From Parabacteroides acidifaciens (GTDB lineage Bacteria > Bacteroidota > Bacteroidia > Bacteroidales > Tannerellaceae), in NCBI RefSeq assembly GCF_003363715.1, contig NZ_QREV01000003.1, positions 118,619 through 182,618 on the forward strand: 64,000 nucleotides of DNA, written 5' to 3'. The notes under the pieces were generated by a model, which ran no database searches, was not told the origin of the DNA, and saw only the letters and a program-made list of their open reading frames with translations. Within the stretch, counting starts at the first letter, position 1, and each line of letters opens with the position of its first letter. Positions 34,096 through 42,926 of the stretch are shown piece by piece. The position numbers were made by a program, and so were the translations under genes.

Positions 34096-37000
34096 ATGAG
34101 AAGGACACTAAAATATATACTCTGGATAACAATTCTACTGTTTGGCGTGGGGCTGTATTCGTTGAATGCGGACTTCAATGCCTACACGGCTTCGTTGCCG
34201 GAGGTGGAGCCGCTTGCAGCGCCGGATGATACGGTGCCGAAGGTGCAGACCCGTTTCCCGGTAGCTAAGACCATCCCCGAAGAATACGAGGAGATCGGCA
34301 AGCAGTCGCCCGCCGACCTGAAGACGCCGGACAATGTCAAGACGACCATCGAATATGACTTGAAAACCGGTACTTACGTGGTCCGTACCCGCTTGGGAGA
34401 TGCCGATCTGACCACTCCTTTCTCGCTGACACCGGAGGAATACCAGGACTACAGTTTCCAGAAATCCCTGCAGTCTTACTATCGCCAGAAGAACGAAGAA
34501 GAGTTCCAGAAGGCAGCCGAGAAGCAGTTCAACCTGACCGATATGCAGTTTGGCATCGGTGCGGCCGAGCGTATCTTCGGTCCGGGCGGTGTGAGGGTGA
34601 GGACGCAGGGATCGGCTGAGGTGGAAATGGGCTTGAAACAGAGCAAGACCAAGAACCCGTCACTGCCGGAAAGGGCGCGTAACCGTACCTTCTTCAACTT
34701 CGACGAGAGCGTGCAACTCAATGTGCAGGCTTCGGTCGGCAGCAAGGTGAACTTCGATATGAACTATAACACCGAGACCTCTTTCGACTTCGACTCGAAG
34801 AAGCTGAAGCTTGCCTATACCGGTGAGGAAGATGAGATTATCAAATCCCTCGAGGCCGGTAATGTCAGCATGACGACCAGTAACTCGCTGATCAATGGCG
34901 GGGCGGCGCTGTTCGGTATGAAAGCCGACCTTCAATTCGGGAAGCTGCGGGTTAACACCTTGTTTGCCCAGCAGGAATCGGAATCCAAAACGGTCAGTTC
35001 CAAAGGGGGCGTGCAGACGAAGCCTTTCGAGCTGACGATCGACCAGTACGACGAGAACCGCCACTTCTTCCTCTCGCACTACTTCCGCGACCGGTACGAC
35101 GAGGCGGTCAGAAGCCTGCCGTCCGTATCTTCGCCTGTCAAGATCAGTAAGGTGGAGGTCTGGATTACCAACAAACGGAGCAATTACGACCAGTCGCGTA
35201 ACATCGTCGCTTTCTCCGACTTGGCCGAACACAAACATATTTATAATACATCCTTAGTTAGCAGTAGCGGTGCTTTGGCCATACCTTATAACAACAGCAA
35301 CACATTATACGGTACCTTGAACCAGCAGTTTACCGGTGCCCGCGACATCAGTACCGTGAACCAGGCGATCAGCGGCACCTTTGTGAACGGTACCGAATAT
35401 GAGAAAGTCGAGAGTGCCCGCCTGTTGGACGCATCGGAATATACGGTGAACACGCAATTGGGATACATCTCGCTGAAAACACAATTGCAGGCGGATGAGG
35501 TGTTGGGTGTGGCTTACAACTTTACCTATTCGGACGGGCAGACCTACCAGGTCGGTGAGTTCTCGACGGATAATCCCGCTTCGACAAACTCCTGCCTGTA
35601 TGTGAAGTTGTTGAAGGGGACAGCCATGTCGCCTGGTTTGCCGTTCTGGGATCTGATGATGAAGAACGTCTATTCGTTAGGGGCTTATTCGGTGCAGAAG
35701 GAGAAGTTTAAACTGAACATCATGTACCAGAGCGATACGACCGGTACATACGTGAACTACTTGCCGGAAGGGGCGATTGCCAACCAAATCCTGCTCAGGG
35801 TCCTGAACCTGGATAACCTCGACTCGAACAATGAACGCCATCCGGATGGTATCTTCGACTTTGTAGACGGCTACACTGTCTTGTCGGAGAATGGGAAGAT
35901 CATCTTCCCCAGCGTGGAGCCGTTCGGTTCTTACCTGAGGAAGCAGATTAATAATGATGCGATTGCCGATAAATATGTGTTCCAGGAACTGTACGACTCG
36001 ACGCTTACCGTCGCCCGCCAGATTGCCGAGAAAAACAAGTTCCGCCTGGAAGGTGAGTACAAGGCTTCTTCGGGTGCGGAGATACAGTTGGGGGCATCCA
36101 ATGTGGCGCGCGGTTCCGTGAAGGTGACGGCGGGAGGTGCTATCCTGACGGAGAATGTGGATTATACGGTAGACTATACATCGGGTGTCGTCACCATCCT
36201 GAACGAGAGTATTATTTCGTCCGGAACGCCGGTCAGTGTGTCGTTGGAGAACCAGACAGCCTATAATATGCAGCGCAAGACGATGATGGGGTTGGACCTG
36301 AACTACCAGTTCAGCCCGAACCTGATGCTGGGTGCAACCATCATGCATATGTCCGAAATGCCGCTTACCACCAAGACGGCGATGGGGGATGAGGCCATCA
36401 AGAATACGCTGTGGGGTGTGAATATGGCCTATAAGGGGGAAAGCCAGTGGTTGACCAATATGTTCGACAAACTGCCGTTGCTGAACCTGAGCAAGCCGAG
36501 CCAGATAGCCTTCAATGCAGAGTTTGCACACCTGATAGCCGGTCATTATGAGAATAAGAACACGGGCGGCTATTCCTATCTGGATGATTTCGAGTCGACG
36601 CAGAGCAACTTCGATTTGTCGGACCCTTATCCCTGGCAGCTGTCGAGTGTCCCTTATGACGACGCAACGCCGATGAAGTTCCCGGAGGCGGGTCTGGTCA
36701 ATAACATCGACTACGGGAAAAGCCGTGCCCTGTTGGCTTGGTACACGATCGACGGGCTGTTCACACGCCAGAATTCATCTTTGCGTCCGAAGCATATCAC
36801 CCGGGATGATATCTCCGACCATTATGTGCGTGCCATACAGACGGACGAGTTGTTCCCTGAACGGCAACAGACCATCAGCGAGAGCAATACGCTGAACGTC
36901 CTGAACCTTGCCTATTACCCACAGGAACGTGGCCCGTATAACCTGGATGCCGATAACATCAATCCGGACGGTACGTTGCAGAACCCGGAAAAGCGGTTCG

Positions 37001-40000
37001 GAGGTATGATGCGTAAGATAGACCAGAGTGACTTCGAGACGGCTAACGTGGAGTATATCGAGTTCTGGATGCTTGATCCGTTTATCAAGAATCGCCAGTC
37101 GTCAGGAGGTGAGTTATACTTCAATCTCGGCGAGATATCAGAAGATATATTGAAGGATGAAAAGAAATTCTTTGAGAACGGACTTCCCATCGACGGTGAT
37201 ACGACCAAAGTCGATTTTACTGTTTGGGGTAAGGTGCCAAAACAGCAGAGTACGGTTTATGCATTCGATAACACAGCAGGTGCGCGTCAGTTGCAGGATG
37301 TCGGCTTGAACGGTCTGTCGTCGGAGGAAGAACAGGTATATCCGACCTATCAAGAGTATCTGAATAAATTGCGCCAGAAGTTGAGTGCGGAAACGTTGGC
37401 TAATATGGAAACCGACCCATTGCAGTTATCCCCGTTCTTTGACCCTGCCGGCGATAAGTTCCATTACTTCCGTGGGTCGGACTATGACCAAAATGATGTC
37501 GATATCTTAACCCGCTACAAACGCTATAACGGTACGGAAGGTAACTCGAAAGATATCAATGATTCGCCGGAGCGTTACAGCACATCTTCCAAAACCATAC
37601 CGGATGTGGAAGATATCAACCAGGATAATACGCTGAATGAAAACGAGAAGTATTTCGAGTATAAAGTGGCTATTACTCCTAAAGATACAGTGGTAGGTTC
37701 TAACTTCATTGCAGACAAGCGTACGAGCACGGTTCGTCTGGCGAATAATAAGCAAGAGACTGTTACCTGGTACCAGTTTAAGATACCTATCAAGAAATAC
37801 CAACGTCGTGTCGGTGCGATCAACGACTTCAAGACGATCCGTTTCATGCGTATGTATATGACCGGATTCCGGGAATCCGTCGTGTTGCGTTTCGGTACGT
37901 TGCAGTTGGTTCGCGGTGAATGGCGTAGCTATGAGCAAGACTTGTCCGACCCTAAAATGCCGCCGGCTGTCAAAGGTACACTGGAAGTTTCGACTGTCAA
38001 TATAGAAGAAAACAGCGATCGCGATCCGGTCAACTACGTCCTGCCTCCGGGTATTACTCGCGTATTGGACCCGAGCCAGCCGCAAATACGCCAGGAGAAC
38101 GAACAGTCTCTTTCTCTGAAAGTAACAGATCTGGCAGCGATGGATGCACGCGCCGTCTATAAGAATACGAACTACGACCTGCGTCAGTATAAACGCTTGC
38201 AACTGTTTACGCATGCTGAGGCTCCGAAGTTCGATGTCAATAACCTTGCCAACGGTGACTTGTCTGTTTTCATCCGTTTGGGGTCGGATTATAAGAATAA
38301 CTATTATGAGTATGAAGTTCCGCTGACATTGACTCAGCATGGGGAGATAGATCCAAAGATGGTTTGGCCAACAGAGAACACACTGGACTTCCAGTTGGAG
38401 GTATTGACAAACCTGAAGTTGGAACGTAACCGGCAGAAACGTTCGGGCGAGAATGGCGTGAACTTTCAAACTGAATTTACCGGCAGGGACGGAACTAATA
38501 TGATCCGTGTCAAAGGTAACCCCAGTCTTGCCGAAGTAAAGACGATTATGATCGGTGTCCGCAATAACTCGAAAGATATCAAGAGCGGGGAAGTCTGGGT
38601 GAACGAATTACGCCTGACGGACTTCAATGAAGAAGGCGGATGGGCTGCCAATGCCAACCTGAATGTTGCGCTGTCCGACCTGGGTACGGTGAACGTAGGC
38701 GGACGTATCGAGACGTCCGGTTTCGGAGCCCTCGACCAGTCGCTGAACGAGCGCAGGATGGAAGACTTCAAGCAGTATAACGTCGCCACTTCCATCGAGC
38801 TGGGTAAACTGTTCCCGGAAAAGGCACAGGTCAGCATTCCGTTCTACTATGCTTATTCAAAGGAAACATACGATCCGAAGTATAATCCGTTGGATCAGGA
38901 TATCAAATTGAAGGATGCTATCGACAGGGCGGACACGAAAGCGGAGAAAGATTCGATCCGCAGTTATTCGCAGGATAAGACTGTGATCAAAAGCGTGTCT
39001 TTCAATAATGTGCGTGTGAATATCAAGAGCAAGAACCCGATGCCTTACGATCCGGCGAACTTTACGCTCGGATATTCGTACAGCATCAACGACAAGAAGA
39101 ATCCGGAGACGGAATATGAGACGACAAAAGACTATCGGGCGAACTTCGCATACAGCTATGTCCCGTATATGAAGCCGATCAAGCCGTTCGACAAGATGTT
39201 GAAGAAGAACAACGGCTATACCCGCTATGCCAAGCAGTTAGCGTTGAATCTGGCGCCGTCTATCAATTTCCAGACGGCGATGATGCGTAACTACTATGAG
39301 ATCAAGCTGCGCGACCTGACAGGGGCGACTACGGGTGTCACGAACGATATCCCGGTCACGTTCAGCCAGAACTTCTATTGGGACCGTGCGTTCAGTCTGA
39401 ACTGGGCGTTTACCAATAACCTGAACCTCTCGTTCAGTTCCGGTACGAATGCCCGTATCGAGGAACCGTATGTACAGGTGAACAAAGAGCTTAATCCGGA
39501 CGATTACCAATTGTGGAAAGACTCCGTAAAGAAGAGTATTGCCGACCTCGGAACTCCGATGAAGTACGACCAGCAGTTTATGGTGACCTGGCAGCTGCCG
39601 TTGCAAATGATTCCGGTACTCGACTGGACAAACGCTTCCTTAAGCTACAACGCAACCTACAACTGGGATCGCGGCGCTACGGTGAGCGAAGGTTTCGAGT
39701 TGGGTAACACGATCAAGAACCAGCGCCAGTTCGACCTGCAGGCGAATCTGAACCTGCTGTCGCTTTACAACAAAAACAAGTATCTGAAGAAGGTAAACCA
39801 GAAGTTCAATAATACCCGTAACACCACGGCGAAAAAGCCGGAGAAGAAGAAAAAACCGAAGCTGGAGAAGGAAATAACCCTGAATCCGGACAGCGGTACA
39901 GTTGTGGAACACGGAATGTTTACGAAGAAGGTCCAGATCACAGCCCGTGGTGCGGACGGACGCGTTTACAGGATCAAGTACAAACCGCTCAACTTTGCAC

Positions 40001-41523
40001 AGGTAATGATTCTGAACCAGGATACGGCGCATCTTAAACTGACGATCATACCGGGGCCTGCGCCTACGGAAGACTTCCTTTATAAGGCGGTCGAACATAG
40101 CGCCCGGTTCCTGATGATGGTACGGCGTTTCAATATCCAGTTTACCAACTCGGCCGGTATGATGTTGCCCGGTTTCCGTCCGGAGATCGGTGACATATTC
40201 GGGCAGGGGCATTCTTCATTCGGTCTTACACCGGGACTTGGATTTGCCTTTGGTAGCGTCCGCCGCAGTTATATCGATGAGGCTTCCGATAGGGGCTGGT
40301 TGGTAGATAATACGGAAAGCAACCTCAGTTCTGCCGTTATGACCAGCACGAAGAATCTGAACATACGGGCGAACCTTGAACCGATAACCGGTTTGAAGAT
40401 CGACCTGAACGCCCTTCGCAACGATACCCGCAATACGGAAATACAATATATGTATGCCGGTATGCCGGAAATTATGGGAGGTAACTTCACCATGACGACA
40501 ATCGCGTTAGGGAGTGCTTTCGGTGGCAGTGGCAATGCGATGAACAACTACTCCTCCAAAGCATTCGACAAGTTCGTGGCGAACCGTGAAATTATCGCGC
40601 AGCGGCTGGAGAATATGTATTCCTCCATGAGATATCCGAATGCTGGCTTTATTGCGGAAAAAGGTATGGGAGGGATGCCATACAACCCGGGAGAAGACAA
40701 TGTGAACGGCGTGAATCCGAACTCGGCAGATGTCCTGATCCCGGCATTCCTGGCTGCTTATACAGGGAAAGACCCGAAGAAGGTGGGATTGTCTCCTTTC
40801 CCGTCCCTGAAGAGTATGCTGCCGAACTGGCGTGTGACATACGACGGATTAGTCCGCATACCGGCTGTCAAGAAATATTTCAAGAGCGTGACGTTGAGCC
40901 ATCAGTATCGTTGTTCTTATACGGTCGGCGCTTTCACCTCTTTCCTGAACTGGGTGGATGCCGGACAGGACGGATTGGGATATATACAGTCGATCCTGAA
41001 TGATAACCCGACGCCGTCGTCTCCTTATTCGATCTCGTCTGTCAGCATCACGGAAGCATTCAGTCCGCTGTTGGGAGCCGATGCGACTTTGCTGAATAAT
41101 GTCACGGTCCGTGCCGACTATTCGACGACCCGCAATCTGAGCTTGAATACGACCTCTTACCAGTTGGTAGAAGCTCTTTCCAATAAAATAACGATTGGTT
41201 TGGGGTATAAGTTAGCCGAGTTCAACAAGGTGTTGAAGATGAAGAAGACACGCGACTTCAGCAACGACCTGACTGTCCGCCTGGACTTCTCGTACAACAA
41301 GATGCAGTCGTTGATCCGGAAAATCGATACGCAGTTGACGCAGGCTACCAGCGGTAACATCGCCAAGACAGTGTCGTTCTCTGCCGATTACGGTCTGAGC
41401 CGGGCATTGACGATCCGTGCTTTCTACGATATCCAGATCAACGAACCTCTTATCTCGAGCGCTTCCTATCCGACGTCCAACTCGAACTACGGAATCAGCC
41501 TGCGGTTCTCGCTTGCACAGTAA
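34096..41523 (+). CDS. sprA: Cell surface protein SprA (T9SS translocon)
   Basis: SprA (Sov in Porphyromonas) is the outer-membrane pore of the type IX secretion system, through which proteins with a CTD signal leave the cell. The protein has about 2475 residues, the right size for the family. An N-terminal signal/membrane segment (RRTLKYILWITILLFGVGLY) is followed by plug-like and very long beta-barrel regions with conserved FNFDESVQLNVQASVGSKV and MQFGIGAAERIFGPGG. I chose the ATG at 34096, which gives the signal peptide directly. Its presence points to Parabacteroides or a relative rather than Bacteroides proper. A hairpin covers the stop codon (41503-41533). Confidence 0.95.
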   Translation: MRRTLKYILWITILLFGVGLYSLNADFNAYTASLPEVEPLAAPDDTVPKVQTRFPVAKTIPEEYEEIGKQSPADLKTPDNVKTTIEYDLKTGTYVVRTRLGDADLTTPFSLTPEEYQDYSFQKSLQSYYRQKNEEEFQKAAEKQFNLTDMQFGIGAAERIFGPGGVRVRTQGSAEVEMGLKQSKTKNPSLPERARNRTFFNFDESVQLNVQASVGSKVNFDMNYNTETSFDFDSKKLKLAYTGEEDEIIKSLEAGNVSMTTSNSLINGGAALFGMKADLQFGKLRVNTLFAQQESESKTVSSKGGVQTKPFELTIDQYDENRHFFLSHYFRDRYDEAVRSLPSVSSPVKISKVEVWITNKRSNYDQSRNIVAFSDLAEHKHIYNTSLVSSSGALAIPYNNSNTLYGTLNQQFTGARDISTVNQAISGTFVNGTEYEKVESARLLDASEYTVNTQLGYISLKTQLQADEVLGVAYNFTYSDGQTYQVGEFSTDNPASTNSCLYVKLLKGTAMSPGLPFWDLMMKNVYSLGAYSVQKEKFKLNIMYQSDTTGTYVNYLPEGAIANQILLRVLNLDNLDSNNERHPDGIFDFVDGYTVLSENGKIIFPSVEPFGSYLRKQINNDAIADKYVFQELYDSTLTVARQIAEKNKFRLEGEYKASSGAEIQLGASNVARGSVKVTAGGAILTENVDYTVDYTSGVVTILNESIISSGTPVSVSLENQTAYNMQRKTMMGLDLNYQFSPNLMLGATIMHMSEMPLTTKTAMGDEAIKNTLWGVNMAYKGESQWLTNMFDKLPLLNLSKPSQIAFNAEFAHLIAGHYENKNTGGYSYLDDFESTQSNFDLSDPYPWQLSSVPYDDATPMKFPEAGLVNNIDYGKSRALLAWYTIDGLFTRQNSSLRPKHITRDDISDHYVRAIQTDELFPERQQTISESNTLNVLNLAYYPQERGPYNLDADNINPDGTLQNPEKRFGGMMRKIDQSDFETANVEYIEFWMLDPFIKNRQSSGGELYFNLGEISEDILKDEKKFFENGLPIDGDTTKVDFTVWGKVPKQQSTVYAFDNTAGARQLQDVGLNGLSSEEEQVYPTYQEYLNKLRQKLSAETLANMETDPLQLSPFFDPAGDKFHYFRGSDYDQNDVDILTRYKRYNGTEGNSKDINDSPERYSTSSKTIPDVEDINQDNTLNENEKYFEYKVAITPKDTVVGSNFIADKRTSTVRLANNKQETVTWYQFKIPIKKYQRRVGAINDFKTIRFMRMYMTGFRESVVLRFGTLQLVRGEWRSYEQDLSDPKMPPAVKGTLEVSTVNIEENSDRDPVNYVLPPGITRVLDPSQPQIRQENEQSLSLKVTDLAAMDARAVYKNTNYDLRQYKRLQLFTHAEAPKFDVNNLANGDLSVFIRLGSDYKNNYYEYEVPLTLTQHGEIDPKMVWPTENTLDFQLEVLTNLKLERNRQKRSGENGVNFQTEFTGRDGTNMIRVKGNPSLAEVKTIMIGVRNNSKDIKSGEVWVNELRLTDFNEEGGWAANANLNVALSDLGTVNVGGRIETSGFGALDQSLNERRMEDFKQYNVATSIELGKLFPEKAQVSIPFYYAYSKETYDPKYNPLDQDIKLKDAIDRADTKAEKDSIRSYSQDKTVIKSVSFNNVRVNIKSKNPMPYDPANFTLGYSYSINDKKNPETEYETTKDYRANFAYSYVPYMKPIKPFDKMLKKNNGYTRYAKQLALNLAPSINFQTAMMRNYYEIKLRDLTGATTGVTNDIPVTFSQNFYWDRAFSLNWAFTNNLNLSFSSGTNARIEEPYVQVNKELNPDDYQLWKDSVKKSIADLGTPMKYDQQFMVTWQLPLQMIPVLDWTNASLSYNATYNWDRGATVSEGFELGNTIKNQRQFDLQANLNLLSLYNKNKYLKKVNQKFNNTRNTTAKKPEKKKKPKLEKEITLNPDSGTVVEHGMFTKKVQITARGADGRVYRIKYKPLNFAQVMILNQDTAHLKLTIIPGPAPTEDFLYKAVEHSARFLMMVRRFNIQFTNSAGMMLPGFRPEIGDIFGQGHSSFGLTPGLGFAFGSVRRSYIDEASDRGWLVDNTESNLSSAVMTSTKNLNIRANLEPITGLKIDLNALRNDTRNTEIQYMYAGMPEIMGGNFTMTTIALGSAFGGSGNAMNNYSSKAFDKFVANREIIAQRLENMYSSMRYPNAGFIAEKGMGGMPYNPGEDNVNGVNPNSADVLIPAFLAAYTGKDPKKVGLSPFPSLKSMLPNWRVTYDGLVRIPAVKKYFKSVTLSHQYRCSYTVGAFTSFLNWVDAGQDGLGYIQSILNDNPTPSSPYSISSVSITEAFSPLLGADATLLNNVTVRADYSTTRNLSLNTTSYQLVEALSNKITIGLGYKLAEFNKVLKMKKTRDFSNDLTVRLDFSYNKMQSLIRKIDTQLTQATSGNIAKTVSFSADYGLSRALTIRAFYDIQINEPLISSASYPTSNSNYGISLRFSLAQ

Positions 41524-41533
41524 GTGAGAACCG
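41503..41533 (+). terminator. Hairpin over the sprA stop codon
   Basis: CGGTTCTCGCTT (41503-41514) pairs with AAGTGAGAACCG (41522-41533) except for one wobble. No T-run follows, so it may protect or end the transcript weakly. Confidence 0.45.
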
Positions 41534-41575
41534 CCCAAAAGCGTGTATCATTTATGGTTTCTAAATACGTCCCAT

Positions 41576-41610
41576 CTAACTTTCAACTCTTAACTTTCAA
41601 CTTTCAACTA
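41576..41610. repeat. AACTTTCAACT-type short direct repeats
   Basis: The sequence holds three copies of a CTAACTTTCAACT-like unit in tandem, with AACTTTCAAC repeated. Such AACTTTCAACT runs are common in intergenic DNA of Bacteroidales. Confidence 0.7.
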
Positions 41611-41616
41611 TCCCGG

Positions 41617-42123
41617 GGGCTTATTGTATAAAACGCTTTTTTCTGACATAAAAGAGGTCCGAAATTAAACGAATGTTAATCCACTTTTCCGCCGCCAGAA
41701 AAGAGCTTTTTCCCCTTTTCCGGGAGTTTATTGCCGGGAAGTCAACCTTTATTTCATTTTTCCGGCACTTTATCGCCCTGAAGACGGTCGTCATACCCTA
41801 TGAAGACGGTCGCCATTCAAATGAAGACGGTCGCGACGGCGATGAAGACGGTCGTCATGGCGACAAGGCCCTAAAACTTCCTTTGCATATTTGGAACGCA
41901 GTCCGTCTTCGTTTTGCTACAGGCGATTCTCCGGGAGTTAAGCTTTATCACTTTGCCGGTGTTTCTGTTTTTCGGCAATCAAATTGCACGCTTTCCGGAA
42001 CGGGCTGCGCACTTCATCTCCTCTGTTGTCAGTCGAACAGGTTAAAACCATGAAAAAAGTCAATTCAAAATCGATCAACTTTTCGGACGAAATAGAAAAA
42101 CATCCCGGGAAGGGGGTTATTGT
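41617..42123 (+). repeat. 507-bp intergenic repeat, copy A
   Basis: The block is matched by 63299-63805 on the other strand, which is also exactly 507 bp long. The strongest match is at 41924-41983, where 57 of 60 bases agree; 42052-42100 agrees at 44 of 49. It begins GGGCTTATTGTA and ends GGGGGTTATTGT, similar sequences in direct orientation. Its centre holds four GAAGACGGTCG repeats. Short reading frames occur, but the two copies do not share an intact one, so I treat it as non-coding. Confidence 0.85.
41780..41858 (+). repeat. Four GAAGACGGTCG repeats, 21-22 bp apart
   Basis: GAAGACGGTCG begins at 41780, 41802, 41823 and 41844, spaced by 22, 21 and 21 bp (about two helical turns). Three of the four are followed by TCAT or CCAT. 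The spacing suggests DNA-binding sites or an unequal-crossover repeat. Confidence 0.85.
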
Positions 42124-42234
42124 CAATTTTAATATATTTGGAATGAAGATTTATTGTTCCCCTTCTATAGAATTTTAAATAAATACATCTTTCTTTACCC
42201 TTTATGTAAATATAATGTCTACATTTGGGCACGT

Positions 42235-42513
42235 CTACGAATGGACCGTTTACCCGAAGAACTGAACAACCAGCTGTTCCGCAAGCTGAAAAGCATCGTG
42301 GAAATCGAGCGGATGTCAGCCAACGAACGTTTGGAATACGAACTGAGTTTGGCTGTCGAGCGCGATATGCTCTCCGCTCTTGACGCCAGTCGCGAAGAAG
42401 GCTTGGCGGAAGGAGTACGTCAAACAGCCATGAACATGAAACGTACGGGGCTGGATATAGGAACCATTGCCGATTGTACCGGTTTATCTAAAGAGACAAT
42501 TCAGGCACTATAA
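42235..42513 (+). pseudogene. C-terminal remnant of a PD-(D/E)XK (Rpn-type) protein
   Basis: The last about 90 residues of a PD-(D/E)XK family protein (Rpn or putative transposase type) are present: MDRLPEELNNQLFRKLKSIV, then AVERDMLSALDASREEGLAE and GLDIGTIADCTGLSKETIQA. The typical N-terminal nuclease core with its acidic residues is absent, and an in-frame stop lies upstream. It lies just right of repeat copy A. Rpn proteins are associated with recombination and mobile DNA. Confidence 0.65.
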
Positions 42514-42926
42514 GCCTATGGCATGGGGTAACGCCTCATTTCCTATTTTTACATTATTTTTCCCTTTTTCTTTGTTTATTGAAAACTAAGGCCTACTTTT
42601 GCCTCCATGTACACCTGCATGGCGTTGTGGGTCAATGCATTTTATTAGATAAACGAGAAGCGTTTTTAAGATATTATCTATTGAAACTTCGACAATTTCA
42701 TAGAAGATGGATAATAGACAACAAAACGCTCGCGTTCCTTTTCTTGTTATATACACATGTGCCAGCATGTACGCGTATACAAGCTAAAAGGGCGTGGGCT
42801 GTTGTTTATATCATCTTCTAGGGCAGTCGAAGGCCTCAATATAAGATATATCAACAGTTCCCACGCCTCTTTTTATGAAAAAATCATTCAGTCCGGGAAT
42901 TGCTGAATACCTAATTTACTATTATT
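42514..42926 (+). promoter_or_regulatory. Structured leader upstream of the susC-like gene
   Basis: About 410 bp hold several nested inverted repeats. AGCGTTTT (42659-42666) pairs with AAAACGCT (42722-42729). GTCGAAG (42827-42833) is complementary to CTTCGAC (42685-42691). The strongest hairpin, 42791-42867, is followed by a T-run (42869-42874). No start codon or long frame is convincing. It looks like a regulatory leader with an attenuator before susC. Confidence 0.45.
42791..42874 (+). terminator. Strong hairpin just before susC
   Basis: GGCGTGGG (42791-42798) pairs with CCCACGCC (42860-42867), and CTGTTG (42799-42804) pairs with CAACAG (42852-42857), with a TT bulge; CTCTTTTT follows. It ends about 50 bp before the SusC start, so it may be an attenuator. 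Confidence 0.6.

Noticed and set aside
35677..36546. Long antisense frames inside sprA
   Set aside because: sprA is a clear gene over its full length; the antisense frames have no family features.
37507..38469. A 320-codon antisense frame inside sprA
   Set aside because: Same reason: shadow of the real gene, with no start signal or homology.
41780..41858. Possible CRISPR-like array
   Set aside because: Units are 11-15 bp with 6-10 bp spacers and no cas genes nearby; too short for CRISPR.
41673..42053. Reading frame of 126 codons with EDGR repeats in repeat copy A
   Set aside because: The frame is not kept in copy B, and the product has no family features; the repeats are better explained at the DNA level.
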